The notes beneath the pieces are model-generated. The model was given only the letters and a program-made list of their open reading frames with translations, ran no database searches and had not been told where the DNA came from. From NCBI GenBank assembly GCA_001599755.1, contig BCHX01000005.1, positions 4,150,409 to 4,214,408 of the forward strand: DNA of 64,000 nt, given 5' to 3'. Source of the stretch: Gliomastix tumulicola (Eukaryota; Ascomycota; Sordariomycetes; Hypocreales; Bionectriaceae). Shown here one piece after another: positions 55,259-64,000 of the stretch; the stretch's first letter is position 1; every line of letters begins with the position of its first letter. The position numbers were made by a program, and so were the translations under genes.

Positions 55259-56233
55259 TTACACCCCTGGAATAACACAAGCCCCAGAAGCGCAGTCCTC
55301 CAGCGCCTGCAGCGAGAAGTTGACAACCTCGGAAACAATCTGGTAGTCCTCGTCCTTGAGGAACAGCGCATACTCCGCGCGGTTCTCCTCCGAGCTGAGG
55401 TCCCAGGGCGGGTAGTACACAGCCCCAAAGACCTCAATGCCGCTCTTGCCCGTCGTGCCCTCCTCGGCCGTGAAGTCGCGCACGCCGATGTGCAGCACGC
55501 CCCAGACGGTGCCCGAGTTGAGCGTCTTGGGCCCCAGGCGCTGGAGGAGGCCGAAGCCGTCGACGGCCCATTCGGCAGGGTACTCGTCCGTGCCGAACTC
55601 GCGGGGCGCAAAGTCCGGAACCGTGAAGTTGCAGAGTTTGCTGCCAAAGGTGCTGCTCAGCACGCCGCCCCAGCCCTCGAAGATGTGCGAGCGCTGCGTC
55701 GTCGCGGAGAGGTTCTCGGTGGACTTGAAGTAGTGCTCCGCGTTGCCGGGGAGGTAGCCGCTGTCGGCCTGGGGGGAAGCCATCCAGGCGGCGAACTCGG
55801 TCGCTGTGAGGGCGCCGTCGTAGTACGCGCGCACCCATGTTCTCGCGGCGACGAACTCGGGGCGCGGCTTGGTGGACTCGGAGACGACCTTCTCCCAGAA
55901 GGCGTCCGCCTCGGCGATGTCCTCGGCCAGCAGCTCGAAGAAGGCGTTCGGGTTCTCGGCGACGATGCAGTCCTTGACGGCGTAGAAGGAGGCCGGGTCC
56001 GTGCCGGGGGCGTCGCCGAGGCACTGAGTCTCATACTCCTGCTCCGCGATGCGCTTGTACAGGCGCGTGGCGGCCTGCTCGGAGGCCGTGTCCTCGTAGA
56101 ATGTCTTGATCTGCTCCGTGGTGGCCTCGCCGTCGGCTGAGAAGCGGGCGTCGAAGTCGATGCCGCCGTGCGTCTCGAGGGCCGAGACGGCGGAGAGGAA
56201 GGCCGAGGCCGAGATGAGGCTCTTGAACAGCAT
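55259..56233 (-). CDS. Secreted orphan protein (324 aa)
   Basis: A single-exon gene with a clear signal peptide (MLFKSLISASAFLSAVSA) and a TATA box about 80 bp upstream. The mature protein has few cysteines, several N-glycosylation sequons, a helical acidic N-terminal half (TEQIKTFYEDTASEQAATRL; FFELLAEDIAEADAFWEKV) and a beta-rich second half with SHIFEGWGGVLSS, VWGVLHIGVRDF and VFGAVYYPPWDLSSEENRAE. It ends in CASGACVIPGV. Strong GC3 bias supports coding. No domain is recognised; an enzyme or surface protein is possible. Confidence 0.8.
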   Translation of the reverse strand: MLFKSLISASAFLSAVSALETHGGIDFDARFSADGEATTEQIKTFYEDTASEQAATRLYKRIAEQEYETQCLGDAPGTDPASFYAVKDCIVAENPNAFFELLAEDIAEADAFWEKVVSESTKPRPEFVAARTWVRAYYDGALTATEFAAWMASPQADSGYLPGNAEHYFKSTENLSATTQRSHIFEGWGGVLSSTFGSKLCNFTVPDFAPREFGTDEYPAEWAVDGFGLLQRLGPKTLNSGTVWGVLHIGVRDFTAEEGTTGKSGIEVFGAVYYPPWDLSSEENRAEYALFLKDEDYQIVSEVVNFSLQALEDCASGACVIPGV

Positions 56234-59222
56234 GGTGGAGGAGATGGACGAGGAAGAGATGATGAGGATGATCGTTCACATCGCCCCAATTCCAGGACAA
56301 TGCCTCGCCTTTTTATACCCCAGCCATGTTCTCCTGATTTGCATCTCGGTGTCTTATTCTTAAATGCCGTGTCCGCCATCCCGTATCATCCTTCGCGTCT
56401 GTTGGATCGGGGTCCCACAGGACTAAGAAACACGGCCGCTCCGTCATGGCATGATGTTTCATCTGGGGAGCATTTTGACGTTTATTCTTACTTGCCCTAT
56501 GGTAGTGTTAGTATTCTGGTTTATGATAGTAGAGAAACCATATAATAGAACACCAGGCAGACACAAATGCACCCTGATCAAGATCCTTCATGGCCATCGA
56601 TGCCGGCAAATGCCGTGGAAAATTATTACGCATGACGGTGAAGCCATGCTCTCCTTGACTCGAAACGCGCCTCTGATTGGCCAGAACGCGAGATGGAATG
56701 CCGCAGGAGTCTGTGGGCGATTGAACCCTGAACCCCTGTCTGGGCCTTTTCTCTGTTCGGCACGTCATGCCACGCCTCGGCCCTCTTCTGCCGTAAAACT
56801 CATAATTTGCCGAGAGGAAGGGAAGACTCGGACATATTCTAGAAGGGCGATCCACCAGGCAATTAGCATCATTTCATGGGGTTCATTGGTCGGTTACCGA
56901 TGGGAGCGCGGGCAGGGATCGGCCAAGGAGACGCATGTTTTGATGGTTTACGGCAGACATGGATGGGCCCTGGGATGCGTAGGCCGAAGGCATTGACTGA
57001 TGAGTAAGAACGTCGGCCTAACCGGACGGACTTAATGCAGTCGGTGATGGCGTTCGGGATTTTCCAACCTTGATATTTGAGATTTGGTGCTGCTCTTGTT
57101 AGCACGGGCACAGCTACGCGTGGCTACCGGATATCGAGTGCCTCGGTCGCTGTCCTCAGCCCACGTGCTATTGACCCTGTTGAAGCCCGCACTACTAAGC
57201 CCAAAGGTGATGACGTTCGACATAGCATGAAAGAGAATGGTGCTCTAGGTTGTGACAGGTCTGGACTCACCCACGTGGCACTGGGGTCTTTCCTGTCAAA
57301 AATGAGGCCCAAAACTGTAGCACCTGAGTCGATCGCCGTGCTTTTCTGCGCCTCTGTATCAGCCTGGGGTCACGTGGCGTAGTTGGATATTCACATTAGC
57401 ATACCAGATACAGCAGAGAGGTATATTGTACTTCTTCTTGTTAGGGGAAGAAGCAAGGTTACATACCGGGTATTCGGTGCCCCCGAGCTGAAGCTATTCA
57501 GACATGTTTCCATGCTCTTCCGCATCTCGTCTCAGGTGCTTGAGCTGGCACTCAGCTGGTTCGATGGTCAGTTCGGCTACTTTAGAAGAGATCTGTCCCA
57601 TATTATGATGTGGTCATGATTGTGAGAGATTAAGATAGCGAGTTGGGAATACTTGGTCACCACCTGATCAAGTGACTGTTTGGCGACCCGATGCAGGGAA
57701 TATCCACACGGTCGAGTCGTGGGACGTATTAGTAGACTTCTCTTCAGTTGCAATTACAGCCGTGAGACCCTGATGTTAAGGTCGGGCTAAAGATCTCATG
57801 ATTGAAACATCTCGGTAGTTGATCGCCGATCGAGTCCCTGACTGAGGTGCCCACTTGACCTGTCTCCCCAGCCCTGAGCTAATCTAATAGACCGGCCGGT
57901 GCTTAGAGGAAAGCTTGGCTTGGCTTGCCTTGAGTGAGTGCCGTGGCGCGGGATAATCTGCCCTACGTCAGAGTCCCTAGCATCAAGTTCGAGCTACCTC
58001 ATCGCTATCCGCGAGATTACATGTTTGTAGGAGACGCACGCTCGACGCTCTGGTAAACAAAAATATAGCCTTATGTAGGATAGCTATCTAGGGATCCCTA
58101 TCATGCATCAATGTACGCATATCTTGATTCTCATTCCTTATCCGATGCGTCTGTCAAATTAGACGCTGATAGCCGTCGGTGGCATTCCATTATCTATTTC
58201 AAGATCAAGATGACTGCCATGGTACTTGTGATTAAGAACCGCACAAATGGCGACATGGCATTTTCCACAGAGTCCAACACTTCGATTCATTAAGCCAGGG
58301 GAGCTGCGTTGGGGTGGATGATGAAAGGGCTCAAAATGAGAGCACCCCCATCATTGTGCACGCACTCAAGTTGTCCAGGCATTGCAGGCGCGTCAATGAC
58401 CCCGGGAAGTATAATATAGAATGCAATGGTCACCGTCTTCTGTACTGATGGCTGGGTGACCATCTGCTTTGGGTGTGTTGAGCACTATATGGAGTGAGGA
58501 GGGGAGAACTTGAAGATGCCCAATTCGGAGGCACTTATGTGAAGAACCTTGATGGAAGTCCTTAAACGCACTCAAAAAGTTCGTTGGTGTGAAGAGCATC
58601 GATATCAAGGTGGTGTGCGATATGTCAAAAGGACCCTGGCGGCCAACCATAAAGACGAAACATCCATAAACAAAAGGACATGATCAACATCCAATCATGG
58701 TTCCGAGGCAAAGCAATCCGACCAGCCGTCACAATGTCATTGTGTGGCCCTTCACTTGTCTGACTGCCGTTCGGTAGATCGGCATGTGGGCCGGACATAA
58801 AAAGGGGTAGGACAGACTGGACAGCAGGGAAGTGTGGACTTTTGGAGGGGGTGCGATGGTACCCTACTCGGTTCACTCGGCTACTAGGCGTTTGAGTCCA
58901 GGCTGTTTGTGCGCTATGAATGGCCTACGCGTGTGCCCATCAGCATGGCTGTGTCCCCGCCGTTGCTGCGCTTGCTAGGCTTGCTAGGCTGTGAAGGCCC
59001 CCGACAGCGGCTATGCGGCTCCCGAGACCCAATGATGGCACCGTCGATCATGAAAAGTCCCTTCTGCTTGGGGAAGGTCTCCAGCAGCTCTCTTGAGCCG
59101 AGCCAGGAGGGCTGGTCCAGCGTCATCGACGGCTGGCGGTACATATAGCTATGGGCGGCGGCGCTGAGATGGCCAAGAGATTGATTGATTGACTCCATTG
59201 CACCATTATTCTGCATCTCATC
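56234..59222. other. Long gene-poor region
   Basis: About 3 kb. Holds the TATA of the secreted orphan (56310-56317) and short repeats such as CTTGCTAGG twice (about 58966-58986). No supported gene; the many short frames have no bias or domains. Confidence 0.45.
56310..56317 (-). promoter_or_regulatory. TATA box of the secreted orphan gene
   Basis: TATAAAAA on the minus strand about 80 bp before the ATG at 56233. Confidence 0.55.
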
Positions 59223-60721
59223 ATGCGGCCGTCCTTTGTTACCTGGGCCTTGTGGCTCGCCTCGCCTGTGGCTTCCCGGCTGATTGACTATCGCAGCGCC
59301 GTCGACCAGCCGTCTCCCAGACGCATTCACCCTCGCTCTGACGACACCTGGGATCACATTGTCAAGGGCACGGATGTCGTCGAGAAGATTGGCGCGTCTT
59401 CGTCGATTGGAAAGTCGATTGCCAACTTCCGGCTTCGAGCAAAGGCCGCTGACCCCTCGGTGCTGGGCGTTGATACTGTTAAGCAGCTGAGCGGCTACCT
59501 GGACAACGATGCCGAGGACAAGCACCTGTTCTACTGTGCGTGAAGGCCGGTCACATCACGGTTCAATAAGACGACACACTAAATCTGCCTGCAGGGTTCT
59601 TCGAGTCGAGGTCTAACCCCGAGACGGATCCCGTAGTCCTTTGGCTCAACGGTGGCCCAGGTTGCTCTTCTCTGATCGGCCTCTTCCAAGAGCTGGGCCC
59701 GTCCAAGATCCACCCCAACCAGACCGTCGAGTTCAACCCCTACTCGTGGAACAGCAACGCCTCGGTCATCTTCATCGACCAGCCCGTGAACGTGGGCTAC
59801 TCGTACTCCAACTCCAACTCCACCGACAGCACCCTCGCCGCCGCCGATGACCTGTACGCCCTGCTCACGCTCTTCTTCCACGAGTTCCCGGAGTACTCTA
59901 AGCAGGACTTCCACATCTCGGGAGAGTCGTACGCCGGCCACTACATCCCTGGTCTCGCCTACCGAATCGTCTCGGACGAGACCCCCGACGTTAACCTCAA
60001 GAGTATTCTGGTGGGCAACGGTCTCACCGACCCTTACACCCAGTACGCCTACTACCGCCCGATGGCCTGCGGTGAGGGTGGTTACGACGCCGTCGTGAGT
60101 GATTCGACCTGCAAGGCCATGGACGCTGCTCTGCCCAAATGCCAGGGCTACATCACGGGCTGCTACGACGGCGACCTGCAGTCGTGCAAGGACGGCTTCA
60201 ACTACTGCAACGCTCAGTTCTTCGACCCTTACCCTGGCGACGTGTATGACGTCCGCCCCAACTCTCCCGATCCTCCGAGCGGCTCCGCTACCTGGTTGAA
60301 CTCAGCCAAGGTAAAGGAGGCCCTCGGCGTCGAGGTGGACCTCAGCTACGAGGAGTGCGACGACAGCGTCTATGCCGGCTTCGAGAGCACGGGCGACTGG
60401 ATGAAGCCCATCCAGGACTACGTCCCGGACATCCTTGCCAAGATCCCCGTTCTGATCTACGCTGGCGATGCGGACTACATCTGCAACTGGCTGGGCAACC
60501 GCGCCTGGACGAAGGCTTTGGAGTGGCCCGGCAAGGAGGCATACAACAGCGCCGAGGTCCAGCCGCTTACGATTGGATCGGACGAGTATGGCAAGGTGAC
60601 TACGGCTAAGAACTTCGCTTTCATCCAAATCTATGAGGCGGGCCACATGGTGCCGATGGACCAGCCTGTGGGCTCGCTGGATATGCTGAACCGATGGGTC
60701 AGTGGAGAGTGGTGGGAATGA
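59223..60721 (+). CDS. Carboxypeptidase Y-like serine carboxypeptidase (S10)
   Basis: A 479-aa serine carboxypeptidase that removes C-terminal residues in the vacuole or outside the cell. Exons 59223-59535 and 59595-60721 join across a 59-nt intron. A signal peptide (about residues 1-18) is followed by a short propeptide, then the catalytic domain: WLNGGPGCSSL, DQPVNVGYSYS, nucleophile Ser216 in GESYAGHY, Asp398 in YAGDADYICNWLGN and His455 in AGHMVPMDQP. The NWLGN and VNVGYSYS segments are typical of carboxypeptidase Y. The prosegment is shorter than in most vacuolar CPYs (about 545-aa preproteins), so this may be a secreted paralogue. Cysteine pairs in the insertion (GYITGCYDGDLQSC) fit the family. 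Confidence 0.94.
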
Positions 60722-61078
60722 ACGGCTACCGCAGCTGGATGACGGGGCAGATTGATCTACGGTCTGAAGGTGTGAAGCGGTATATATTTGTGTATATGCG
60801 AGAGACTCCCCCGGAAATAGTTGTTCACGACAGTATGATGAATTCTGCTAATCGACTTTGCTCCGAAGTTCTGACCTGCCGGAGAGCACAAGCCTTGGGT
60901 CATAAGTCTCGTTCAATGATGTAATCTCGATGGAATTCGAGACCCAACCGTTCGTTCGTATCATGTTTGTTGCCTGAACAAGGTTCATCTATTCGTCTAT
61001 GTCTTCCTTCTCGTCCACCGTCGTCATTATGCACAACCCCGGCTTCACACTTCAGGGTATCCCGCAGGTAAGTATCAT
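60722..61078. other. Convergent 3' intergenic region
   Basis: 357 bp between the carboxypeptidase and SnoaL-like gene ends. No gene seen. Confidence 0.4.
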
Positions 61079-61550
61079 CTAACTCCTCCGAATACCATTC
61101 TGTACTAGCGGCTTCATCGTAGAGAAGGCGTATCTCGCGATCTTCCATCCCTCATTCCCCTCCTTGCGAAGGATGAACAGCTCCTGGTTGGAGTGCTTTT
61201 CTGATTCGTTGCTTGCAAGCATGGTCTTTGTGCCTTCTGCCGTGGTCCGTGCAAAGGCCCAGTCCTCGCCCGTCAAGACTATCTCGTCGATATCGAACTT
61301 GATCTCCAAGTGAATGGTCTGACAGATGCGGGAGTATGTTTCCCGCAGGGCAGCCTGGCCTGCGGATGCTGGGAAATGCGGCGGCATGATGACTCCGTCG
61401 GACGTGTAGAGAGCTAGAAGCTCATCCACATTGCCACTTCCCAGGGCTGCACCGTATGCGTGCAGCACGGAGCGGATTGCATCTGCTTCTGATGTTGACG
61501 ACACTAAAAAGGTCAGTGTAACTCCCAGCATGACAGCTGCTCGACTCACT
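61079..61550 (-). CDS. SnoaL-like / DUF4440 protein with a splice-made start codon
   Basis: A small cone-fold (NTF2-like) protein. Exon 2 (61503-61079) encodes a family-typical sequence: EADAIRSVLHAYGAALGSGNVDELLALY, VIMPPHFPASAGQAALRETY, WAFARTTAEGT and NQELFILRKEGNEGWKIARYAFS. A 46-nt intron (61504-61549, GTGAGT ... CTGACC...TTTTTAG) separates it from a short upstream exon. The join places A from exon 1 next to TG of exon 2, creating an ATG in the context AAAATGTCG and a 141-aa product. An in-frame ATG at 61622 would add 24 residues, but a TATATATATT lies only 8-17 bp upstream of it (61630-61639), so transcripts probably begin downstream of that codon. Function unknown; such proteins often act as small isomerases or binding proteins. 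Confidence 0.75.
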
Positions 61551-61629
61551 TTTAGGGGTATCTTGGCAAGCTAGCGAATGGAATAGACACTGAAATTGAA
61601 TCCCACCTGGAGTGTGAGCCATGTCATGT

Positions 61630-61639
61630 AATATATATA
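61630..61639 (-). promoter_or_regulatory. TATA box of the SnoaL-like gene
   Basis: TATATATATT on the minus strand, 80-89 bp before the exon 1/intron border. Its position argues against use of the ATG at 61622. Confidence 0.5.
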
Positions 61640-61951
61640 CTCTATCCTTGGCTTCACCAAGAGTGGGGGATGGCCCGTCTTTTGCTTAAAGGGTGGCGTG
61701 GGCTATCGTAGCCTCGGGCTCGAGTCAGAGTAATCCCCCACTCTTGATAGACCTCATTAAGAGAGCGAAGATGACAGGCGTACCACCTCATGAATTTTCG
61801 GAAGTCTACATGATTCAGGTCCCGGCGAGTGTAGTATCCCCCACTCATGATAAGGAACAGCCCGATGTCGTGTGGTGGCCAAATTCAGCGTCATAAATAC
61901 ATAACTAGAACGCTACACTACATAACCTCGTAATAAAGAACAAAAATCAAA
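61640..61951. other. Intergenic region before the NLR-like gene 3' end
   Basis: About 310 bp upstream of the SnoaL-like gene and downstream of the NLR-like gene. No gene seen. Confidence 0.4.
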
Positions 61952-64000
61952 TCATGAACTAAGGAACTGATCCAGCATCTCATCCGCTCCTTCGATCGAG
62001 TCGAGATTGTGTTTCACCGTCTTCCACACCGGTGAAGGGGATGATATCCCGTACTGACCCCCAATGACCAAACATTCCATGAGCGCCTTGAAGGCCCGCT
62101 TCCGGATGGGCTCCGACTGCGGCCGGGATATCAAGCCACTTGTGATCTCAGGGATGGCCTCGCCGATCAACCATTGATGTTCGTTGGGATTTTGGCTGCA
62201 GAGAATGAGGCAGACCGCAGGGAGCAAGTTGAAAAACCAGTCTTGTCCTTTGCCTTTTGAGCCCTGGGCGATGTGGAAGATGGCGGTAAGGACATGAGCC
62301 AGTTTACCAGAGTCCTTGTCTTCGCTAATAGCGCCCACTTCGGTAGCGCATGAGTGGCTGGTACTGTCAAAAAGGGGTGCGTCGTAACCGCCGCCGATGA
62401 AGCCTTCACAGCATTCCCTGATGACTGTCGAGAAATAGTCGATAGGCCAGGGGTCCTCAGTGGCCACGATGGCATACAGCGTGCTGAAAAGAACTGTCAT
62501 CCTGTGCTCTGTCTCCTCGCCTTTCCCGCCCCTGATCGCGGCGTCCGTATCGATCATGAACTCGCGCACACCGTAGTCCAGTGATTCCTCGGTGCTCGTG
62601 CGGCATGCAAGTGAGGCAAACTGCGCAAACGTTCTCGCCGCAATCTCTACCCCTTCTCTCCATCTCTCCGTAGCCGCTATGAGGATCACCCCGGAGCCTA
62701 CCAAGACACCAATGACCATCAAAGCTTCCAGATCTGAGGCGGACACGGCTTGGAACACCTTCACCGAGAGCCCCGTCATTGCCTCCAGGCCCTTTGGGTC
62801 TCGGTCCTTGACCAGCTGTCGGCCAAACATAATCCATGAATGGGCCCATTTCCGCAGCCTGTCCTTGTCATTGTTCTTCACAAGGTCTTGCAGTGCCTCC
62901 CACCGGCCGAGCGATACGTGTCTCACGTAGAGCGAGATGAACTTGAAGATGGGACGGATGCGCATGGACATAGTGAACAACTTGATTGTCGTGTCCACCT
63001 GTCTCGACTGATAGTCGTATCGTGCCGCGAAGAGCTGCTCCTGGAGCTGCAACAGCTCATCTGCACGCTCTGAGATAGGATCCATGGGACCCCTGAGAGA
63101 AGCCACTCCTGAGGGTGCCGGTAGTGAGTCTACGTGCGCGCCGTGCTCGAGGAGCATGGTAACAATGTCCTTGGAGTTGGCCTGGATGGCTCGCATCAAG
63201 GGCGTCTCGTCATAGCTGGCTTTTTCCTCAATCCGGGCTGCACGAGACAGGAGCAGGGCCACGACCTCCTTGTGCTGTCCTGTGACGGCTATATGGAGTG
63301 GTGTCAGATGGCTCCGATCCCTGCTGTTGATCTTGGCACCATGATCCAGTAACAGCTCCACGACGTCCCGGTGACCACGTGTAGCAGCCCAGAAGAGCGG
63401 CGTCCGACCGTAGCTATCTTTGCGTGAGATATAACGACGGAATGGTATCCCTTCCGAGGAGCTCTGCTCAAGCAACAACTTGGTCCACGGAAGATTGCCA
63501 AAGTACGACGCGAGATGCAAGAGCGTGAACGTAGGCGGAACACCACCGCATTGCTCCCGCTGCCAGTAGAAGCTCCACCAGTCCTCTCTGACGGCAGACT
63601 CGGCTTGGAAGAACTGACGCGAGAAGTCGGAGGGCGCGCCCAGCGCCCCGAAAGCCTGACGGAAATGGTCCGGCCAGTAGAGACTGGCATATGTGAGGAG
63701 TGTGTTGTTAGGGGCCGCGGCACCGATACTCCCCGGGCGTCTGTAGGTCCCTTCGATCAGGGCCAGGCAGGTCCGGACCAGACTGCGATGGGAATTGTGT
63801 GTCATACGGAACATACTAATGCCATCAACACCGATCTGGTCGCTGTGGAAGAACTCCCTCGCTGACTCGTGGACGAGGTTGACGATGTTGCCTTCGATCT
63901 TCACCAAGAGCCCGCACGAAGCTAGCCGATCCTTGAGCATCTCCGCAGGTGTCAGGGAATCAGAGCCTTTAATCCCTGCTGCCACTGCCAACTCATCCAA
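61952..64000 (-). CDS. NLR-like (NACHT-type) ankyrin-repeat protein, 5' part beyond the window
   Basis: The C-terminal 682 residues of a larger protein; the frame is open at the right edge, so the true start and any NTPase domain lie outside. The visible N-terminal part, with LTPAEMLKDRLASCGLLVKIEG and VNLVHESAREFF, matches the winged-helix segment that follows NACHT domains in fungal STAND proteins. Four or more ankyrin repeats occupy about residues 160-300 (TLLHLASYFGNL, YGRTPLFWAATRGHRDVVELL, LTPLHIAVTGQHKEVVALL, ETPLMRAIQANSKDIVTML). The remaining ~370 residues are helical with a Gly-rich hydrophobic segment LEALMVIGVLVGSGVILIA near 450. Fungal NLR-like proteins act in self/non-self recognition and cell death (family knowledge); the role here is inferred. 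Confidence 0.85.
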   Translation of the reverse strand: MDELAVAAGIKGSDSLTPAEMLKDRLASCGLLVKIEGNIVNLVHESAREFFHSDQIGVDGISMFRMTHNSHRSLVRTCLALIEGTYRRPGSIGAAAPNNTLLTYASLYWPDHFRQAFGALGAPSDFSRQFFQAESAVREDWWSFYWQREQCGGVPPTFTLLHLASYFGNLPWTKLLLEQSSSEGIPFRRYISRKDSYGRTPLFWAATRGHRDVVELLLDHGAKINSRDRSHLTPLHIAVTGQHKEVVALLLSRAARIEEKASYDETPLMRAIQANSKDIVTMLLEHGAHVDSLPAPSGVASLRGPMDPISERADELLQLQEQLFAARYDYQSRQVDTTIKLFTMSMRIRPIFKFISLYVRHVSLGRWEALQDLVKNNDKDRLRKWAHSWIMFGRQLVKDRDPKGLEAMTGLSVKVFQAVSASDLEALMVIGVLVGSGVILIAATERWREGVEIAARTFAQFASLACRTSTEESLDYGVREFMIDTDAAIRGGKGEETEHRMTVLFSTLYAIVATEDPWPIDYFSTVIRECCEGFIGGGYDAPLFDSTSHSCATEVGAISEDKDSGKLAHVLTAIFHIAQGSKGKGQDWFFNLLPAVCLILCSQNPNEHQWLIGEAIPEITSGLISRPQSEPIRKRAFKALMECLVIGGQYGISSPSPVWKTVKHNLDSIEGADEMLDQFLSS

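Noticed and set aside
57905..57935. TTGGC-type repeats as a regulatory array
   Set aside because: Short, imperfect and far from any supported start codon.
5..64000. Secondary-metabolite cluster, CRISPR array, transposon
   Set aside because: No PKS, NRPS, terpene synthase or DMATS backbone, no transposase or integrase frame, and no spaced repeats of CRISPR type were found. Tandem repeats are short microsatellite-like tracts.

Overview
This window looks like nuclear DNA of a filamentous ascomycete (Pezizomycotina, probably a Sordariomycete). The genes are interrupted by short introns, mostly 46-80 nt, with GT-AG borders and CTGAC/CTAAC branch sites. Most coding regions strongly prefer G or C at third codon positions. 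The gene families are typical of such fungi: Zn2Cys6 regulators, type-B carboxylesterase, dipeptidyl-peptidase V, a PTH11/rhodopsin-like 7-TM protein, a BBE-type FAD oxidase, an F-box protein and an NLR-like ankyrin protein. I see 26 protein genes, one of them running off the right edge, plus one clear tRNA gene and one probable intron-containing tRNA gene. Long gene-poor stretches lie between them. All splice structures were worked out by hand from frame, phase and border sequences and have no transcript support.

Layout. 0-7.7 kb: a secreted TAP-like hydrolase (-), a HAD phosphohydrolase (+) with a GC-AG intron, and a Golgi-type GT34-like glycosyltransferase (+). 9.3-13.1 kb: a small orphan, an Old Yellow Enzyme (-) and a divergent Zn2Cys6 regulator (+). 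15.1-19.2 kb: dipeptidyl-peptidase V (+), convergent with an acidic CxxC orphan (-). 20.2-27.7 kb: a secreted type-B carboxylesterase (-), a divergent regulator lacking a zinc cluster (+), a small eight-cysteine secreted protein (-) that shows up only when two exons are joined, and a secreted FAD oxidase (-). 30.2-39.6 kb: a PTH11-like receptor (+), an MFS monocarboxylate-type transporter (-) divergent from a Zn2Cys6 regulator (+), then a head-to-head pair encoding the two domains that are fused in tomato Tm-1. 39.6-50.3 kb: a segment of orphan genes plus one SDR, with weaker third-position GC bias, bounded by the two tRNA genes and followed by 3.6 kb without a supported gene. 50.3-64 kb: a large F-box protein with four beta-prism-like repeats, an Asp/Glu racemase, an orphan secreted protein, a carboxypeptidase Y-like enzyme, a SnoaL-like protein whose start codon seems to be made by splicing, and the C-terminal part of an NLR-like protein.

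How the genes may work together. The secreted enzymes (TAP-like hydrolase, dipeptidyl-peptidase V, type-B esterase, FAD oxidase, carboxypeptidase) suit a saprotrophic or plant-associated lifestyle, but nothing shows that they form one pathway. Three regulators are each divergent from an enzyme or transporter gene, which suggests three local regulatory pairs. I do not see a classic biosynthetic cluster: there is no PKS, NRPS or terpene synthase backbone. The most distinctive items are the hairpin-flanked triple repeat in the esterase promoter, the hidden cysteine-rich secreted protein, the split Tm-1-type pair, the F-box/beta-prism protein and the splice-made start codon.
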